Position numbers and translations under genes: made by a program. From Dyella nitratireducens (GTDB lineage Bacteria > Pseudomonadota > Gammaproteobacteria > Xanthomonadales > Rhodanobacteraceae): 64,000 nucleotides of DNA. Below are positions 40,393-48,510 of the stretch, piece after piece. A model generated the notes under the pieces. That model did not search any database and had not been told where the DNA came from. It worked only from the letters and a program-made list of their open reading frames with translations. How positions within the stretch are numbered: position 1 is the first letter of the stretch; every line of letters starts with the position of its first letter. The DNA is taken from positions 1,178,867 to 1,242,866 of the forward strand of contig NZ_BMJA01000002.1 of assembly GCF_014642835.1 (NCBI RefSeq), given 5' to 3'.

Positions 40393-40440
40393 GAAAAATG
40401 TTTGGCTGGAAGCTAAGGCGCAATCGGATCTGAGTCGCCA

Positions 40441-40652
40441 AAGATGACACAGCAAAAGGGTGGGTGGTGCATGTTTAAGCGGTTGGGTGACAAGGTTGGT
40501 GTCGTTAGGTAATTAACTATGTCACCCACTAGATTGGGTTTATAAGTCATATGTAAACAAATACTTACATATTTCTTCGTGGCGGCGCCTAGCGTCACGC
40601 TGTAAAAAGATGACATGGTTATGTGGAGATTCTGAAATAGGTGACATGGTTA
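40441..40652. repeat. Array of short TGACA-containing repeats, possible transposon end or MITE
   Basis: The gene-free stretch 40393-40825 contains five related motifs: AAGATGACACAGC (40441), GGGTGACAAGGTT (40485), the inverted TAACTATGTCACCC (40514-40527), AGATGACATGGTTA (40608-40621) and AGGTGACATGGTTA (40639-40652). The third and fifth form imperfect inverted repeats about 125 bases apart. A further copy, AGGTGACATGG, lies at 47053 just after tniQ. This fits transposase binding sites at an element end or a small non-autonomous element, but no target-site duplication was identified. The rest of the gap shows no gene. Confidence 0.45.
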
Positions 40653-40825
40653 AAGGGTCTGCAGTCGCCGAGATGATGCTCCCATTCAGTTGATGAAGTC
40701 GTTTGGGAAAGTCGGCCAGCTTGAACCGGGCTAGCCTAGGTACTGGCAATTTGGAGGGCTCAGCCGTATGCATATCAACAGCTGATATATATTGGAGTGA
40801 ACTAGATCATTTCAGGGTCGCAGCC

Positions 40826-41185
40826 ATGAGCGCTATGAAGGTCATTAAAATTGGTATTTTGTCTCAAGACAAAATGCGAGAACGCGCACTTATGATTGCT
40901 CGCGGTGACTACAAGCCAAAAAAGGGCGAGCCCAAAATCTGGTTCACGTCGATGAAGTCCGTTGCCGAAGTGCTGAGTGATGAGAACCGTGCGCTACTAC
41001 GCTCCATAGCCCAAACCAAACCAGCGTCGATTACGGAACTTGCCAACGAAACTGGCCGTCACGCCAGCAATCTCTCTCGGACGCTAAACACCATGTCGCG
41101 CTATGGCCTTGTCGATTTACTCCCCTCTGGTCGGTCCGTCCGCCCGATCACAAAAGCCGCGGAGTATCACTTGGTTATGGATTAA
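40826..41185 (+). CDS. HVO_A0114-family winged helix DNA-binding protein (antitoxin-like)
   Basis: A 119-residue protein beginning with MSAMKVIKIGILSQDKM. The signature KPKKGEPKIWFTSMKSVAEVLSDENRALL is that of the HVO_A0114/TumA group, followed by a MarR/ArsR-like winged helix (ITELANETGRHASNLSRTLNTMSRYGLVDL). TumA-type proteins usually pair with a TumE-like (DUF6516) toxin just upstream. No such toxin is visible upstream here, only repeats, so this looks like an orphan antitoxin or stand-alone repressor left in accessory DNA. The open frame continues upstream to 40703, but the ATG at 40826 gives the family N-terminus. Confidence 0.7.
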   Translation: MSAMKVIKIGILSQDKMRERALMIARGDYKPKKGEPKIWFTSMKSVAEVLSDENRALLRSIAQTKPASITELANETGRHASNLSRTLNTMSRYGLVDLLPSGRSVRPITKAAEYHLVMD

Positions 41186-41274
41186 GCGCCTTCATAGAGT
41201 TTTTCATCGATGCGCCATAATCAACGAAGTGAAGTGTTGCTCTAGAACAATTAAGCGTAAGCACTAGAAGTCGC

Positions 41275-41619
41275 TCAATTTTCGTCCAGATATGCCTGTC
41301 GTTTTTGACTGAGAACATTCGAAAATCGCTCAATAAAATCAGCCATCGCTCCTCGAAAACGGAGGGCCTCGGCAGGGAGCGCAATACCCAACTCCCGTGC
41401 AACAGCGGTCGCATATGCCATTTGAGAGGAGGTGGGTGGCTGGAGATCGGAGTCGAGGCATTGCGCTAAGCTGTTAGCAAAACAAACAGCAAGGCGTTCT
41501 CGAAAGAGATCGATTCTCCCTGATAGATAAGCTCGATCGTACTGAAGAATCCAGGCTTCCCTGATGCAGTCATCGATTGGGATTGTGATTGCATCCTCAT
41601 CGTTCAGAACGAGTTGCAT
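41275..41619 (-). CDS. Hypothetical protein, 114 residues
   Basis: A small acidic, mainly helical protein (MQLVLNDEDAITIPIDDCI..., ending RQAYLDEN) with no signal peptide, membrane segment or motif that I recognise. The ATG at 41619 follows a run of nine G, which can act as a ribosome-binding site; an upstream ATG at 41646 precedes that run. It is divergent from the XRE regulator gene, with 116 bases between the starts, an arrangement common for a regulator and its target in mobile elements. Coding is supported by the regulator arrangement rather than by homology. Confidence 0.5.
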   Translation of the reverse strand: MQLVLNDEDAITIPIDDCIREAWILQYDRAYLSGRIDLFRERLAVCFANSLAQCLDSDLQPPTSSQMAYATAVARELGIALPAEALRFRGAMADFIERFSNVLSQKRQAYLDEN

Positions 41620-41735
41620 TCGCCCCCCCCCAAGTACCAATGTCAAGCGGACTTGCGCTTAATGCTACGAAACTCGTAGTATCGGACGCAAGGCAAAATT
41701 ACGAATCTCGTAGGCACCACCTGCGAGGTTCAATC

Positions 41736-42053
41736 GTGCCCAAAAGCCTTGATATCCGGCTAGCCTTTCAGAAACGCCTGAAAGACATACGTCAACTACG
41801 CCAGCTGTCTCAAAAGGAGCTGGGTATACTTGCGGGGTTAGATCGTTTTGTGGCCAGTGCACGGATAAATAGGTACGAGCAGGGCGTCCATGAGCCGGAT
41901 CTGGCGACGATCGCGAGGTTAGCCACCGCTTTAGATGTGCCTACCGCATACTTATTTGCCGATGATGAACGTTTAGCTCGGCTAATCTTGGCGTTCAACC
42001 AGCTGACGCTCTCCGAGAAAGATCGGGTGCTTAAGAGTATTGAAGCCAAATAA
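41736..42053 (+). CDS. XRE-family (Cro/C1-type) transcriptional regulator
   Basis: A 105-residue protein with an HTH_3 domain at about 8-70: LAFQKRLKDIRQLRQLSQKE, ELGILAGLDRFVASARINRYEQG and EPDLATIARLATALDVPTAYLF follow the classical five-helix pattern. A short C-terminal tail (LSEKDRVLKSIEAK) may dimerise. GTG at 41736 is chosen because GCGAGG lies seven bases upstream and the family N-terminus starts there. It probably autoregulates and represses the divergent 114-residue gene. Confidence 0.8.
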   Translation: MPKSLDIRLAFQKRLKDIRQLRQLSQKELGILAGLDRFVASARINRYEQGVHEPDLATIARLATALDVPTAYLFADDERLARLILAFNQLTLSEKDRVLKSIEAK

Positions 42054-42069
42054 GGCCAACGCGATGCAC

Positions 42070-42483
42070 CTAGCTATCGCCGACTACTTGGCCGCCGCGT
42101 CGGACTACGACATTGACTATCGCTAGGGTGACCGTGACATGCGGTAGCGGCCCAAGCGCGTTGGCGATATGGCTCGTCAGGCCAAAACCCATTGATAGCG
42201 TGGCTCAGCAGTCGCCAGTCGCCGCCAAAGTCACAAACAATATGTGGCTCAGGAACGGCCTCAAAAATTGGCGTAATCACCGCATCAGCGTTTGATCATC
42301 CATTGCATTATTTCCTCCACTAAGCAGAGGGTCAACATGTTGCTGGACGAACGGGGTTGCGTCCACGGGAAGTGGGTTTCGTTCGGCGTAGAACACATGC
42401 CTAGCGTCTTGGCTAACTGGCGCAAGACTTACCAGTTCATCACCATCCGAGTCGGCAAACTCCGTGTCGAGGAACAAGATCAT
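42070..42483 (-). pseudogene. Frameshifted 3'-5' exoribonuclease-like (DnaQ-fold) gene
   Basis: The reverse strand encodes three collinear pieces in different frames. The first (from 42483) reads MILFLDTEFADSDGDELVSL...RHVFYAERN, with the DxE exonuclease motif (DTEF). It stops at DDQTLMR. The next piece, ITPIFEAVPEPHIVCDFGGD, continues after a one-base loss near 42280. The third, GFGLTSHIANALGPLPHV, resumes after one extra T in a T-run near 42188 and ends with TAG at 42070-42072. Reassembled, the product is about 137 residues of a small RNase T-like nuclease that I recall from xanthomonad accessory DNA. Two frameshifts make it inactive, in line with decaying mobile DNA. Confidence 0.7.
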
Positions 42484-42562
42484 GCAAAGGCCCTATGTGA
42501 ATGCCTTGCTAAAAGGAAATATCACAAAAAATTTTTCCGTCGACAGTCCTATCAATTCGGAC

Positions 42563-42650
42563 TGTTTTTCAGAATCAGTTTGACTCACTCTTGCACTATT
42601 TATGAATCACTTTTGAGCTACATCTGCACCATCTTTGACTCATCTTTGCA
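42563..42650. repeat. Probable tniA-proximal transposon end with three TniA-binding-like repeats
   Basis: The 295-base gap 42484-42778 is A+T-rich and has no gene. It contains TTTGACTCACTCTTGCA (42579-42595), TTTGAGCTACATCTGCA (42613-42629) and TTTGACTCATCTTTGCA (42634-42650): the outer two match at 14 of 17 bases, the middle one less well. The sequence TGTTTTTCAGAATC begins at 42563, just outside the first repeat, and recalls the 5'-TGT termini of Tn7/Tn5053-like elements. Multiple TnsB/TniA-binding repeats upstream of the transposase gene are standard for this group. A single diverged inverted copy may lie at 47093-47110. Confidence 0.5.
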
Positions 42651-42778
42651 TTCGATCACTATGTAGCTTCTTTCAAAATTGATCGTATGTGATAGCGCAA
42701 TACAAAGGATACGCACTTGTTGAGTAAAGGTGGGATGTAGTAATCATTAGCGAGTGCAATCGGGACTGGTGCGTAATC

Positions 42779-43042
42779 ATGCAGACCATACCGGACAAGC
42801 GAGAACATCTCGCTACGTTCCTGCCTAGGAAGCCAATTCTCAGTGCAGCTGAATTGGCGGTGCTGATGGGATATCCAACGACAGCTGCCCTATCTAAGGC
42901 TAGGCAACGAGGTGTCTTACCCGTGGCCATGTTCCAGCTGCCAAAGCGCCGCGGGTGGTTTGCTTCAACTGAATTGGTGCTTGCTTGGCTCGACCGGACA
43001 CTTGCTGGTTCGTCCCGAACTACGAAGGAGGGCACCTCATGA
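42779..43042 (+). CDS. Small DNA-binding-like protein of the transposition module
   Basis: An 87-residue protein, MQTIPDKREHLATFLPRKPI..., with a predicted helix-turn-helix like that of excisionases or MerR-type small proteins: LSAAELAVLMGYPTTAALSKARQRGVLPVAMFQL, followed by a GWFASTELVLAWLDR segment typical of such winged HTH factors. It lies between the left repeats and tniA. A regulator of the tni operon or a helper for transposition is plausible. I do not recognise the exact family. No strong ribosome-binding site precedes the ATG. Confidence 0.6.
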   Translation: MQTIPDKREHLATFLPRKPILSAAELAVLMGYPTTAALSKARQRGVLPVAMFQLPKRRGWFASTELVLAWLDRTLAGSSRTTKEGTS

Positions 43043-43078
43043 CATAGCCCAATCTGTAACGATGGGCTTTGAAAAAGT

Positions 43079-43200
43079 GAAAGCCTCGCATGTGGCGTGC
43101 GAGGCTTTCAGGTAGCAGCGGTTTGTAATGCTCCGCACCGCTATCTTCAAAGCTCCCAGCGCCCGTGTCAATGCCCTGCGGCTAATTATTGAAGCCGCAG
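43079..43200 (+). promoter_or_regulatory. Two strong RNA hairpins upstream of tniA
   Basis: A perfect 12-base stem, GAAAGCCTCGCA (43079-43090) with TGCGAGGCTTTC (43098-43109), is followed by an 8-base stem CTGCGGCT (43176-43183) with AGCCGCAG (43193-43200). Neither is followed by a T-run. They lie in the 237 bases between the small HTH gene and tniA and could act as a terminator, an attenuator, or a structured leader limiting transposase expression. Confidence 0.6.
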
Positions 43201-43279
43201 CGGGCTGACACATCTCAAACGCCTGGCCTCGATAGGGGCTTCGCTTGCGCTCCGCGTGACCGCAGGGGTGGGAGGTTTT

Positions 43280-45082
43280 ATGACCAGTAGTTCATTGAAG
43301 ATCGGAAGTCGTTGGGCTTACGGCGAGCGAGTTGTGGAATTCGACGGACCATTGAACATTCGACAAGTGCAAGTGCGCGATTTAGGGACGGGCGAACTCT
43401 TGCCGGTCGCTATGCACGAATTGAAGCCATTACCAACATCGATTCAAAAGAAACGAATCGAACCAACGATGGTTCCCCAACTGGAATGGGATCGTGCACT
43501 GTCCTTGGCGAGGGCATTCGAGCCGTACGTGGAGGAGAACTGTTTACCTAGGAAAGTGACTAAGGAGATCGCTGCTCAATGTGGATTGAGTGCGCGACAG
43601 GTTCTTCGGTATCGCGCAGCCTACCAACGTGGCGCTACGACTACTACTCTCGTACGCCAGAAAGGTGGTCGCCCCCAGGGATTACGGCTACTTGACTACA
43701 GGGTTGAGCAGATCATTCAACACGTGATCACAAAGCACTATGCACTTCGCGAAAAAGTCTCTAAGGAAGAAGTTTGCGAACGAGTAAGGTTGTTGTGCCG
43801 TCGATTGAACCTTGCGCTCCCCGATCCGAAGACTGTGGTCAAACGGATCCGCGAACAAAACGATTATGCGTTTGCGTGCAAGCAACTTGGAACTAAGGTC
43901 GCCAAACAAAGTTACGAGGCAAGACCAGGCAAGCTCATCGTCGACGCGCCCCTCAAGCTGGTGCAAATTGATCACACTCTCGCGGACATTTTGTTAGTTG
44001 ATGAGAATGATCCTAATCGAGTCATCGGTCGCCCGTGGCTAACGTTAGCGATCGACGTCTCTACCCGCGTCGTGCTGGGGTACTTTCTAAGTTTTAACGC
44101 GCCATCATCCATTTCGGTGGCCATGTGTTTAGCACACTCCATGCAGCCGAAAATGGAAAATTTTCGGGATCCATTGGAATGGATCATGTATGGAAAGCCG
44201 CTTCGCATTCTCGTCGATAACGGTAAAGATTTTCGAAGCCTGGCGCTGATTCGTGGATGTGAGCAGCACGGTATTACGCTGGATTGGCGGCCTGTGCGTC
44301 GACCGCATTATGGCGCGCACATCGAACGCCTAATGGGCACCTTCATGCAAATGGTACACACGCTGCCAGGCACGACATTCAGTAACCCCCAACAGAGAGG
44401 GGACTATCCGAGTGAGAAGCGTGCATGCCTTACCTTGCGAGAGTTCCGGGCATGGTTAGTGGAGAAGATCTGCCGAAGCTATCACGTGCGCAGACATCGC
44501 GCCCTAGGAAAACCACCGCTGTTGGCCTGGGAACATGCCTTTCGATGTGAAGATGGATCCTTCGATCCACCGCCAACGCCAATGAATAGAGAAGCACTTT
44601 GGCGCGATTTCTTTCCCTTCGAGCGTCGCCGCCTGCAACGCACTGGGGTGCAATTTAAAGGGACTCGTTATTGGCACGAGTCCTTCGTATCACTGATTCA
44701 CCCGGAGCGTTATGTGATGCTTCACTATGATCCTGATGATTTGTCTCGCATATGGGTTCGTGATGATGACGACGCACTGATCGAGGCTAAGGCTATTGCG
44801 GGGCGAGCGAAAGGGGAGGCAACGCGGTATACGCTGAGCAGTGACGAACAAGCGCGTCTCGACCGAATTCAGTTGGAAGGATACGAACGAGCCGACGCCA
44901 TTCAGCAAACAGCTGAAACACGCCGTCGTCAACGTCGTCGAAATGAAGCAATCGTTGCACCGCCGATCTCCCGGGGTAAGCGTGGCGGGCGGCGGAACGC
45001 TACGCGCCACACACAAACCGCTAGCGATACATCATTCATACCTTTGGATCGCCAGTCGATTACGGTGGAGGTGCTTTCGTGA
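43280..45082 (+). CDS. tniA: TniA/TnsB-type DDE transposase
   Basis: A 600-residue transposase. N-terminal DNA-binding HTH segments (TKEIAAQCGLSARQVLRYRAAY) precede a Mu/rve integrase core. The catalytic triad is visible: Asp231 in VQIDHT, Asp313 in LVDNGKDF and Glu349 in HIERLMGTF, with the exact 35-residue spacing between the second Asp and Glu. A beta-barrel Mu_C domain (RLQRTGVQFKGTRYWHESFV, RIWVRDDDD) and a basic C-terminal tail that would contact TniB follow. ATG at 43280 is chosen because GGGAGG lies five bases upstream. It cuts and joins element ends. The stop overlaps the tniB start (GTGA). Confidence 0.93.
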   Translation: MTSSSLKIGSRWAYGERVVEFDGPLNIRQVQVRDLGTGELLPVAMHELKPLPTSIQKKRIEPTMVPQLEWDRALSLARAFEPYVEENCLPRKVTKEIAAQCGLSARQVLRYRAAYQRGATTTTLVRQKGGRPQGLRLLDYRVEQIIQHVITKHYALREKVSKEEVCERVRLLCRRLNLALPDPKTVVKRIREQNDYAFACKQLGTKVAKQSYEARPGKLIVDAPLKLVQIDHTLADILLVDENDPNRVIGRPWLTLAIDVSTRVVLGYFLSFNAPSSISVAMCLAHSMQPKMENFRDPLEWIMYGKPLRILVDNGKDFRSLALIRGCEQHGITLDWRPVRRPHYGAHIERLMGTFMQMVHTLPGTTFSNPQQRGDYPSEKRACLTLREFRAWLVEKICRSYHVRRHRALGKPPLLAWEHAFRCEDGSFDPPPTPMNREALWRDFFPFERRRLQRTGVQFKGTRYWHESFVSLIHPERYVMLHYDPDDLSRIWVRDDDDALIEAKAIAGRAKGEATRYTLSSDEQARLDRIQLEGYERADAIQQTAETRRRQRRRNEAIVAPPISRGKRGGRRNATRHTQTASDTSFIPLDRQSITVEVLS

Positions 45083-45957
45083 ATCCGCTCTATTCCTACC
45101 TTTCCAAGACGGCGCTGGCCCAACTAGATCTTCCCCCACAGGAACGTATGCGTTTGATGTTTGTTGACCGCTTTGTTGCCCATGAACGCGTGGCTTACAT
45201 GATTAAGTACTGCGAGTTCCTAATGCGCAAACCCCCGGGAGTGAGACCCACCGGCTTATTGGTAACCTGTCCCAGTGGTTCAGGTAAAACGACTATGGCT
45301 GAGATCCTAACGCGACGATATCCGCCCATGGGTGCGACCCCGCAATCGGCGGCGACCTTCCCAGTGATCTATCTCAGCATGACTGATGCAAGGGAGGCTA
45401 AGGAAATCTATACGCGCATGCTAAAAGAATGGAAGGTTCCCTACATAAAGGGGCTTACGCTCGAAGAGCGTCGCGACAAAGTCGTGGAGCTGGCAACGGT
45501 AACTAAGCTTCGCCTGATCATCATTGATGAAGTTCAGGATGTCCTTTTGGTTACACCACGGCAGCAAGTCTTGGCACTCCTAGCCATTAAATTCATCATG
45601 AACACAGTCAAAGTTCCTGTCTTAGCTTTAGGGACACAGGATGCTCGTGCGTCTCTCGCGGCTGACCAGCACCTCGATTCGCGCTTCGAAAAACAAGAGC
45701 TTCCTACATGGATAGCGGACGGCTACTTTCGCAATTTCCTTGAGGCATATCTCGAGCAGTTACCTTTGAAAAAGAGGTCGGATCTGACATCTCAAAGCAT
45801 GATGGATTTTATCATCAAGGAGACGGGCGGTCTGATGCGCGAAATTATTAAGCGCCTTCAGCGATCAGCTGCATTAGCGATTCAAATAAATGAAGAACGT
45901 ATCACCAAAGAGATCTTTGTTCGCACCAACTACGTATTTCCAGAGCTGGAGGTATGA
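45079..45957 (+). CDS. tniB: TniB/TnsC-type AAA+ ATPase
   Basis: A 292-residue AAA+ protein. The Walker A is CPSGSGKTT from residue 64, the Walker B IIIDEVQDV with Asp150-Glu151, sensor 1 is PVLALGTQDA, and an arginine-containing SRFEKQEL segment follows. TniB/TnsC uses ATP-dependent filament assembly on DNA to link the target selector TniQ to the transposase TniA. The GTG start overlaps the tniA stop and its own stop overlaps the tniQ start (ATGA), so all three subunits should be made in fixed ratio. Confidence 0.92.
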   Translation: MNPLYSYLSKTALAQLDLPPQERMRLMFVDRFVAHERVAYMIKYCEFLMRKPPGVRPTGLLVTCPSGSGKTTMAEILTRRYPPMGATPQSAATFPVIYLSMTDAREAKEIYTRMLKEWKVPYIKGLTLEERRDKVVELATVTKLRLIIIDEVQDVLLVTPRQQVLALLAIKFIMNTVKVPVLALGTQDARASLAADQHLDSRFEKQELPTWIADGYFRNFLEAYLEQLPLKKRSDLTSQSMMDFIIKETGGLMREIIKRLQRSAALAIQINEERITKEIFVRTNYVFPELEV

Positions 45958-47024
45958 GACCTGTCGACCAACAGCTCTCGGTACAATCATTAAAACCTTC
46001 GGAGGATGCGGGCTATCGATCTGCATCTTGGATTGATGCCTGCCAGACAAGTCGTGACCTCTGTCGGCCATATCGATGGTGGGTGGAGGCTCTTGGTCCC
46101 GACGAAACGTTTCGCTCTCTCATAGAGCGTGCGGATCGCTTTCACGGGGAACCACCTCCGGATACTCCTTATGTGTGGCAAGACTCTTCCTCTTACGGCA
46201 ACTGCGATGCGCCAAACAGCTATGAGCTCCTTCGACTTGCACGCATGCTAGATGTTTCCGCAGTCGAGTTATTCAAACATCGGCTGGAGGACGGTCCACA
46301 TTTGCTTTATCCCACGGAGCGAAGAGCGTATTGCCCGCAATGTATCCGGGAAGATCATGCTGAGGGTCGACCACGAGCGTTTCGACGGGAGTGGGCCCGC
46401 TTTTTCGTACTGGGCTGCTCAAGCCACCGAACAACATTGCACTGGGCTGAGCCGCGCCTATCCTCCCTCAAGGACATGGACATTGAAGTGCGCTTGCAAC
46501 CCGAAGAGCCCTGGCAGCAGGAGCTCCTCCAAGTGATAGACCAATTTGCGCTGACCCTCGAGGCGAGTCTGTGGAACAAGGCGCGATGGCCTACGAACTG
46601 GTACGGAACGCCGGCCTCCGCACGCGCGTACCTCGCACGTCATTTATGCAATTTGATGGGAGTCCCCGCAACGCTGCCTCTCGTCCACCTGTGGACGCAA
46701 AACTTACCCTTTCCTTTTGTGGCGGTACCTAAGCGGCCCATGCCACCACTCTATGGACCGGCATGGGAAAACGCGCGACGAATAGGGCGGCCCGCCTGGC
46801 GACGAGCTGCATTATGGTTGACAGCATGGAGAGTGATTCCAGGACTACCGGCACACTGGAAACCGATAACCCTTCCGACGCATCACCTCGACGCGATCGA
46901 TGAATGGTGGGAGGGTGTTCCAGCAACGCCCCATCGGTTCAAACAGTGGCGCACGTACGATGCATTGCGGCGATCATGTATCCCCATCGTGATAGATCAT
47001 GCAAAACGGGACTCTATGAAATGA
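45954..47024 (+). CDS. tniQ: TniQ/TnsD-like target-selection protein
   Basis: A 356-residue protein. The SASWIDACQTSRDL...SLIERADRF start and NSYELLRLARMLDVSAVELFKHRL part correspond to the TniQ domain with its HTH. A zinc-finger cluster follows: YCPQCIREDH and LGCSSHRTTL. TniQ-family proteins direct TniB/TniA to target DNA. The C-terminal third (WWEGVPATPHRFKQW...) is shorter than in TnsD. That length and the absence of tnsA argue for a Tn5053/Tn402-like route rather than Tn7-like site-specific insertion at an attTn7 site. The start overlaps the tniB stop by four bases. Confidence 0.85.
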   Translation: MRPVDQQLSVQSLKPSEDAGYRSASWIDACQTSRDLCRPYRWWVEALGPDETFRSLIERADRFHGEPPPDTPYVWQDSSSYGNCDAPNSYELLRLARMLDVSAVELFKHRLEDGPHLLYPTERRAYCPQCIREDHAEGRPRAFRREWARFFVLGCSSHRTTLHWAEPRLSSLKDMDIEVRLQPEEPWQQELLQVIDQFALTLEASLWNKARWPTNWYGTPASARAYLARHLCNLMGVPATLPLVHLWTQNLPFPFVAVPKRPMPPLYGPAWENARRIGRPAWRRAALWLTAWRVIPGLPAHWKPITLPTHHLDAIDEWWEGVPATPHRFKQWRTYDALRRSCIPIVIDHAKRDSMK

Positions 47025-47062
47025 ATGTAAGGCCGTTACCACAGACCAAAGAAGGTGACATG

Positions 47063-47191
47063 GCGATTAGGGCGCGTTATCGCGGGTAGGTTTGCACTTG
47101 GCTCCTCAAAGTTTTGGGGTAGGGTAGGCGGCGAATTGGTTGTGACTTGGTGTCTAACAAGAAAGTGTCCGCTTTCGACTCGAAGCGGACA
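47063..47191. repeat. Dispersed palindromic repeat, copy 1
   Basis: This copy has the GCGATTAG...GTTATCGCGGGTAGG half at 47063-47090 and the palindrome TGTCCGCTTT...GAAGCGGACA at 47166-47191. It occupies most of the 295 bases between tniQ and the acyltransferase. The same two-part unit recurs at five further intergenic places to the right. The palindrome would fold into a 9-10 base-pair hairpin in either transcript. Confidence 0.75.
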
Positions 47192-47319
47192 AATCTGTTT
47201 AACCCGTTTCGTCCCGCGCGGCCCACCACTCGTCACTGGGCGGGGGCCGTTTGTCACCCGGCCGAAGATCGCGATGGATAGTCGAGCCAAGGTTGGGTGA
47301 CCATCACGGGAACCCGACC

Positions 47320-48510
47320 ATGAATCGCCGCCACGACATTGACACTTTGCGCGTACTCGCCTTCGGTCTGTTGATCCTCTATCACATCGGCATGCTTTAC
47401 GTGGCACCTGTCGCCGACTGGGGATTTACCTTCAAGAGCAGCTACCTCGCCGACTGGCTGACTTACCCCATGCTGTTTCTCAACCGTTGGCGGATGGAAT
47501 TGCTGTTTCTGATCTCTGGCCTGGCGGTGCACTTCCTGCGCGGACATACCTCGCTGGCACGGCTGGCAGGAAAGCGCAGCCTGCGACTGTTACTACCACT
47601 GGTATTCGGCATGCTGGTGGTCATCCCGGTGCAGCCTTACGTACAAGGCATGATCGAGCACGCCATCGTGCCGGGCTTCTTTGCTTTTCTGCCGTACTAC
47701 TGGACGCACGCCTATCACGACTATGGGCTGACATGGGCCCACCTGTGGTACCTGCCATACGTGTGGCTTTACACGATGCTGCTGCTGGCGTTATTGCCTG
47801 CGTTGGAATCGGATGCTGGTCAACGGCTGCGGGCGACCATCCAGCGCATGCATGGTACGGCACTTCTACTGGTACCGACGCTGCCGTTGCTGCTCGCAGG
47901 GACGCTGCGCCACCACTATCCCGAAACGCACGCACTGTTCGGTGACTGGTGCGCACATGCGCTGTACTTCACGATGTTCTTCTACGGTTATCTGCTGGGT
48001 ACCGACCGCGGCTTGTGGACCGAACTGGCTCGCCTGCGTCGCGCCTCGCTGGTCACAGCGCTGACCTGCTTCGCGCTGTATCTGTTCCTCGACAAGTTCG
48101 CAGGTGGCTTGATCCACCGACCGCTGACGCATGCCACCGTGATCGCAGCAGGTTGGTTGATCGAGGCATTGCGCTACACCTATTGCTGGACCGCCATTGC
48201 CGCCATACTCGGTTGGGGCCATGCATATTTGAACCGCCCGTTCGGTTGGCTGCCGTATGCGCGCGAGGCGGTGTACCCATGGTATGTGCTGCATCAGAGT
48301 TTGATGTTACTGGTGGCGTACTGGTTGCTGCCGTTACGGCTGGGTCCCCTATTGGAACCTACACTTGTATTGTTCGGCACGGTAAGTGGGTGTGCGCTGT
48401 TGCATGAGTTCGTGATTCGTCGCACGAGTTGGCTACGGCCACTGTTCGGACTGGATGTCAAACCACGCTTGCTTACCAACACTTCACGGCTGGCTGATGA
48501 GTCGGCTTGA
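47320..48510 (+). CDS. Acyltransferase family 3 membrane protein
   Basis: A 396-residue polytopic protein with about ten membrane helices. It begins RRHDIDTLRVLAFGLLILYHIGM, the standard N-terminal signature of acyltransferase 3 (OafA/OpgC/NodX) proteins with the conserved Arg and the LYH histidine, and contains FLNRWRMELLFLISG and WYVLHQSLMLLVAYW. Members move acyl groups, such as acetyl or succinyl, from cytoplasmic donors to periplasmic glycans. The KPRLLTNTSR tail is cytoplasmic. No operon partner adjoins it; it may modify the exopolysaccharide or periplasmic glucans. ATG at 47320 gives the family N-terminus. Confidence 0.85.
   Translation: MNRRHDIDTLRVLAFGLLILYHIGMLYVAPVADWGFTFKSSYLADWLTYPMLFLNRWRMELLFLISGLAVHFLRGHTSLARLAGKRSLRLLLPLVFGMLVVIPVQPYVQGMIEHAIVPGFFAFLPYYWTHAYHDYGLTWAHLWYLPYVWLYTMLLLALLPALESDAGQRLRATIQRMHGTALLLVPTLPLLLAGTLRHHYPETHALFGDWCAHALYFTMFFYGYLLGTDRGLWTELARLRRASLVTALTCFALYLFLDKFAGGLIHRPLTHATVIAAGWLIEALRYTYCWTAIAAILGWGHAYLNRPFGWLPYAREAVYPWYVLHQSLMLLVAYWLLPLRLGPLLEPTLVLFGTVSGCALLHEFVIRRTSWLRPLFGLDVKPRLLTNTSRLADESA

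Larger units (their letters stand above)
42563..47110. mobile_element. Tn7/Tn5053-like transposition module (tniABQ)
   Basis: The module comprises repeats at the left, a small HTH-like gene, and the coupled tniA-tniB-tniQ genes, all rightward. All three proteins are full length with catalytic motifs intact. No resolvase (tniR), resistance gene, CRISPR array or Cas gene is present in or beside it. The right boundary is uncertain: I place it after tniQ, where TGCACTTGGCTCCTCAAA (47093-47110) could be an inverted, diverged copy of the left repeats. Cargo may instead extend further right, or the element may be a residue that lost one end. Confidence 0.55.

Noticed and set aside
40703-40825. Toxin partner (TumE/DUF6516) upstream of the HVO_A0114 protein
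   Set aside because: The upstream frame does not match the toxin and is only about 40 codons; called as orphan regulator instead.
42292-42666. 124-codon plus-strand frame
   Set aside because: Antisense to the exonuclease pseudogene, and it runs into the transposon-end repeats.
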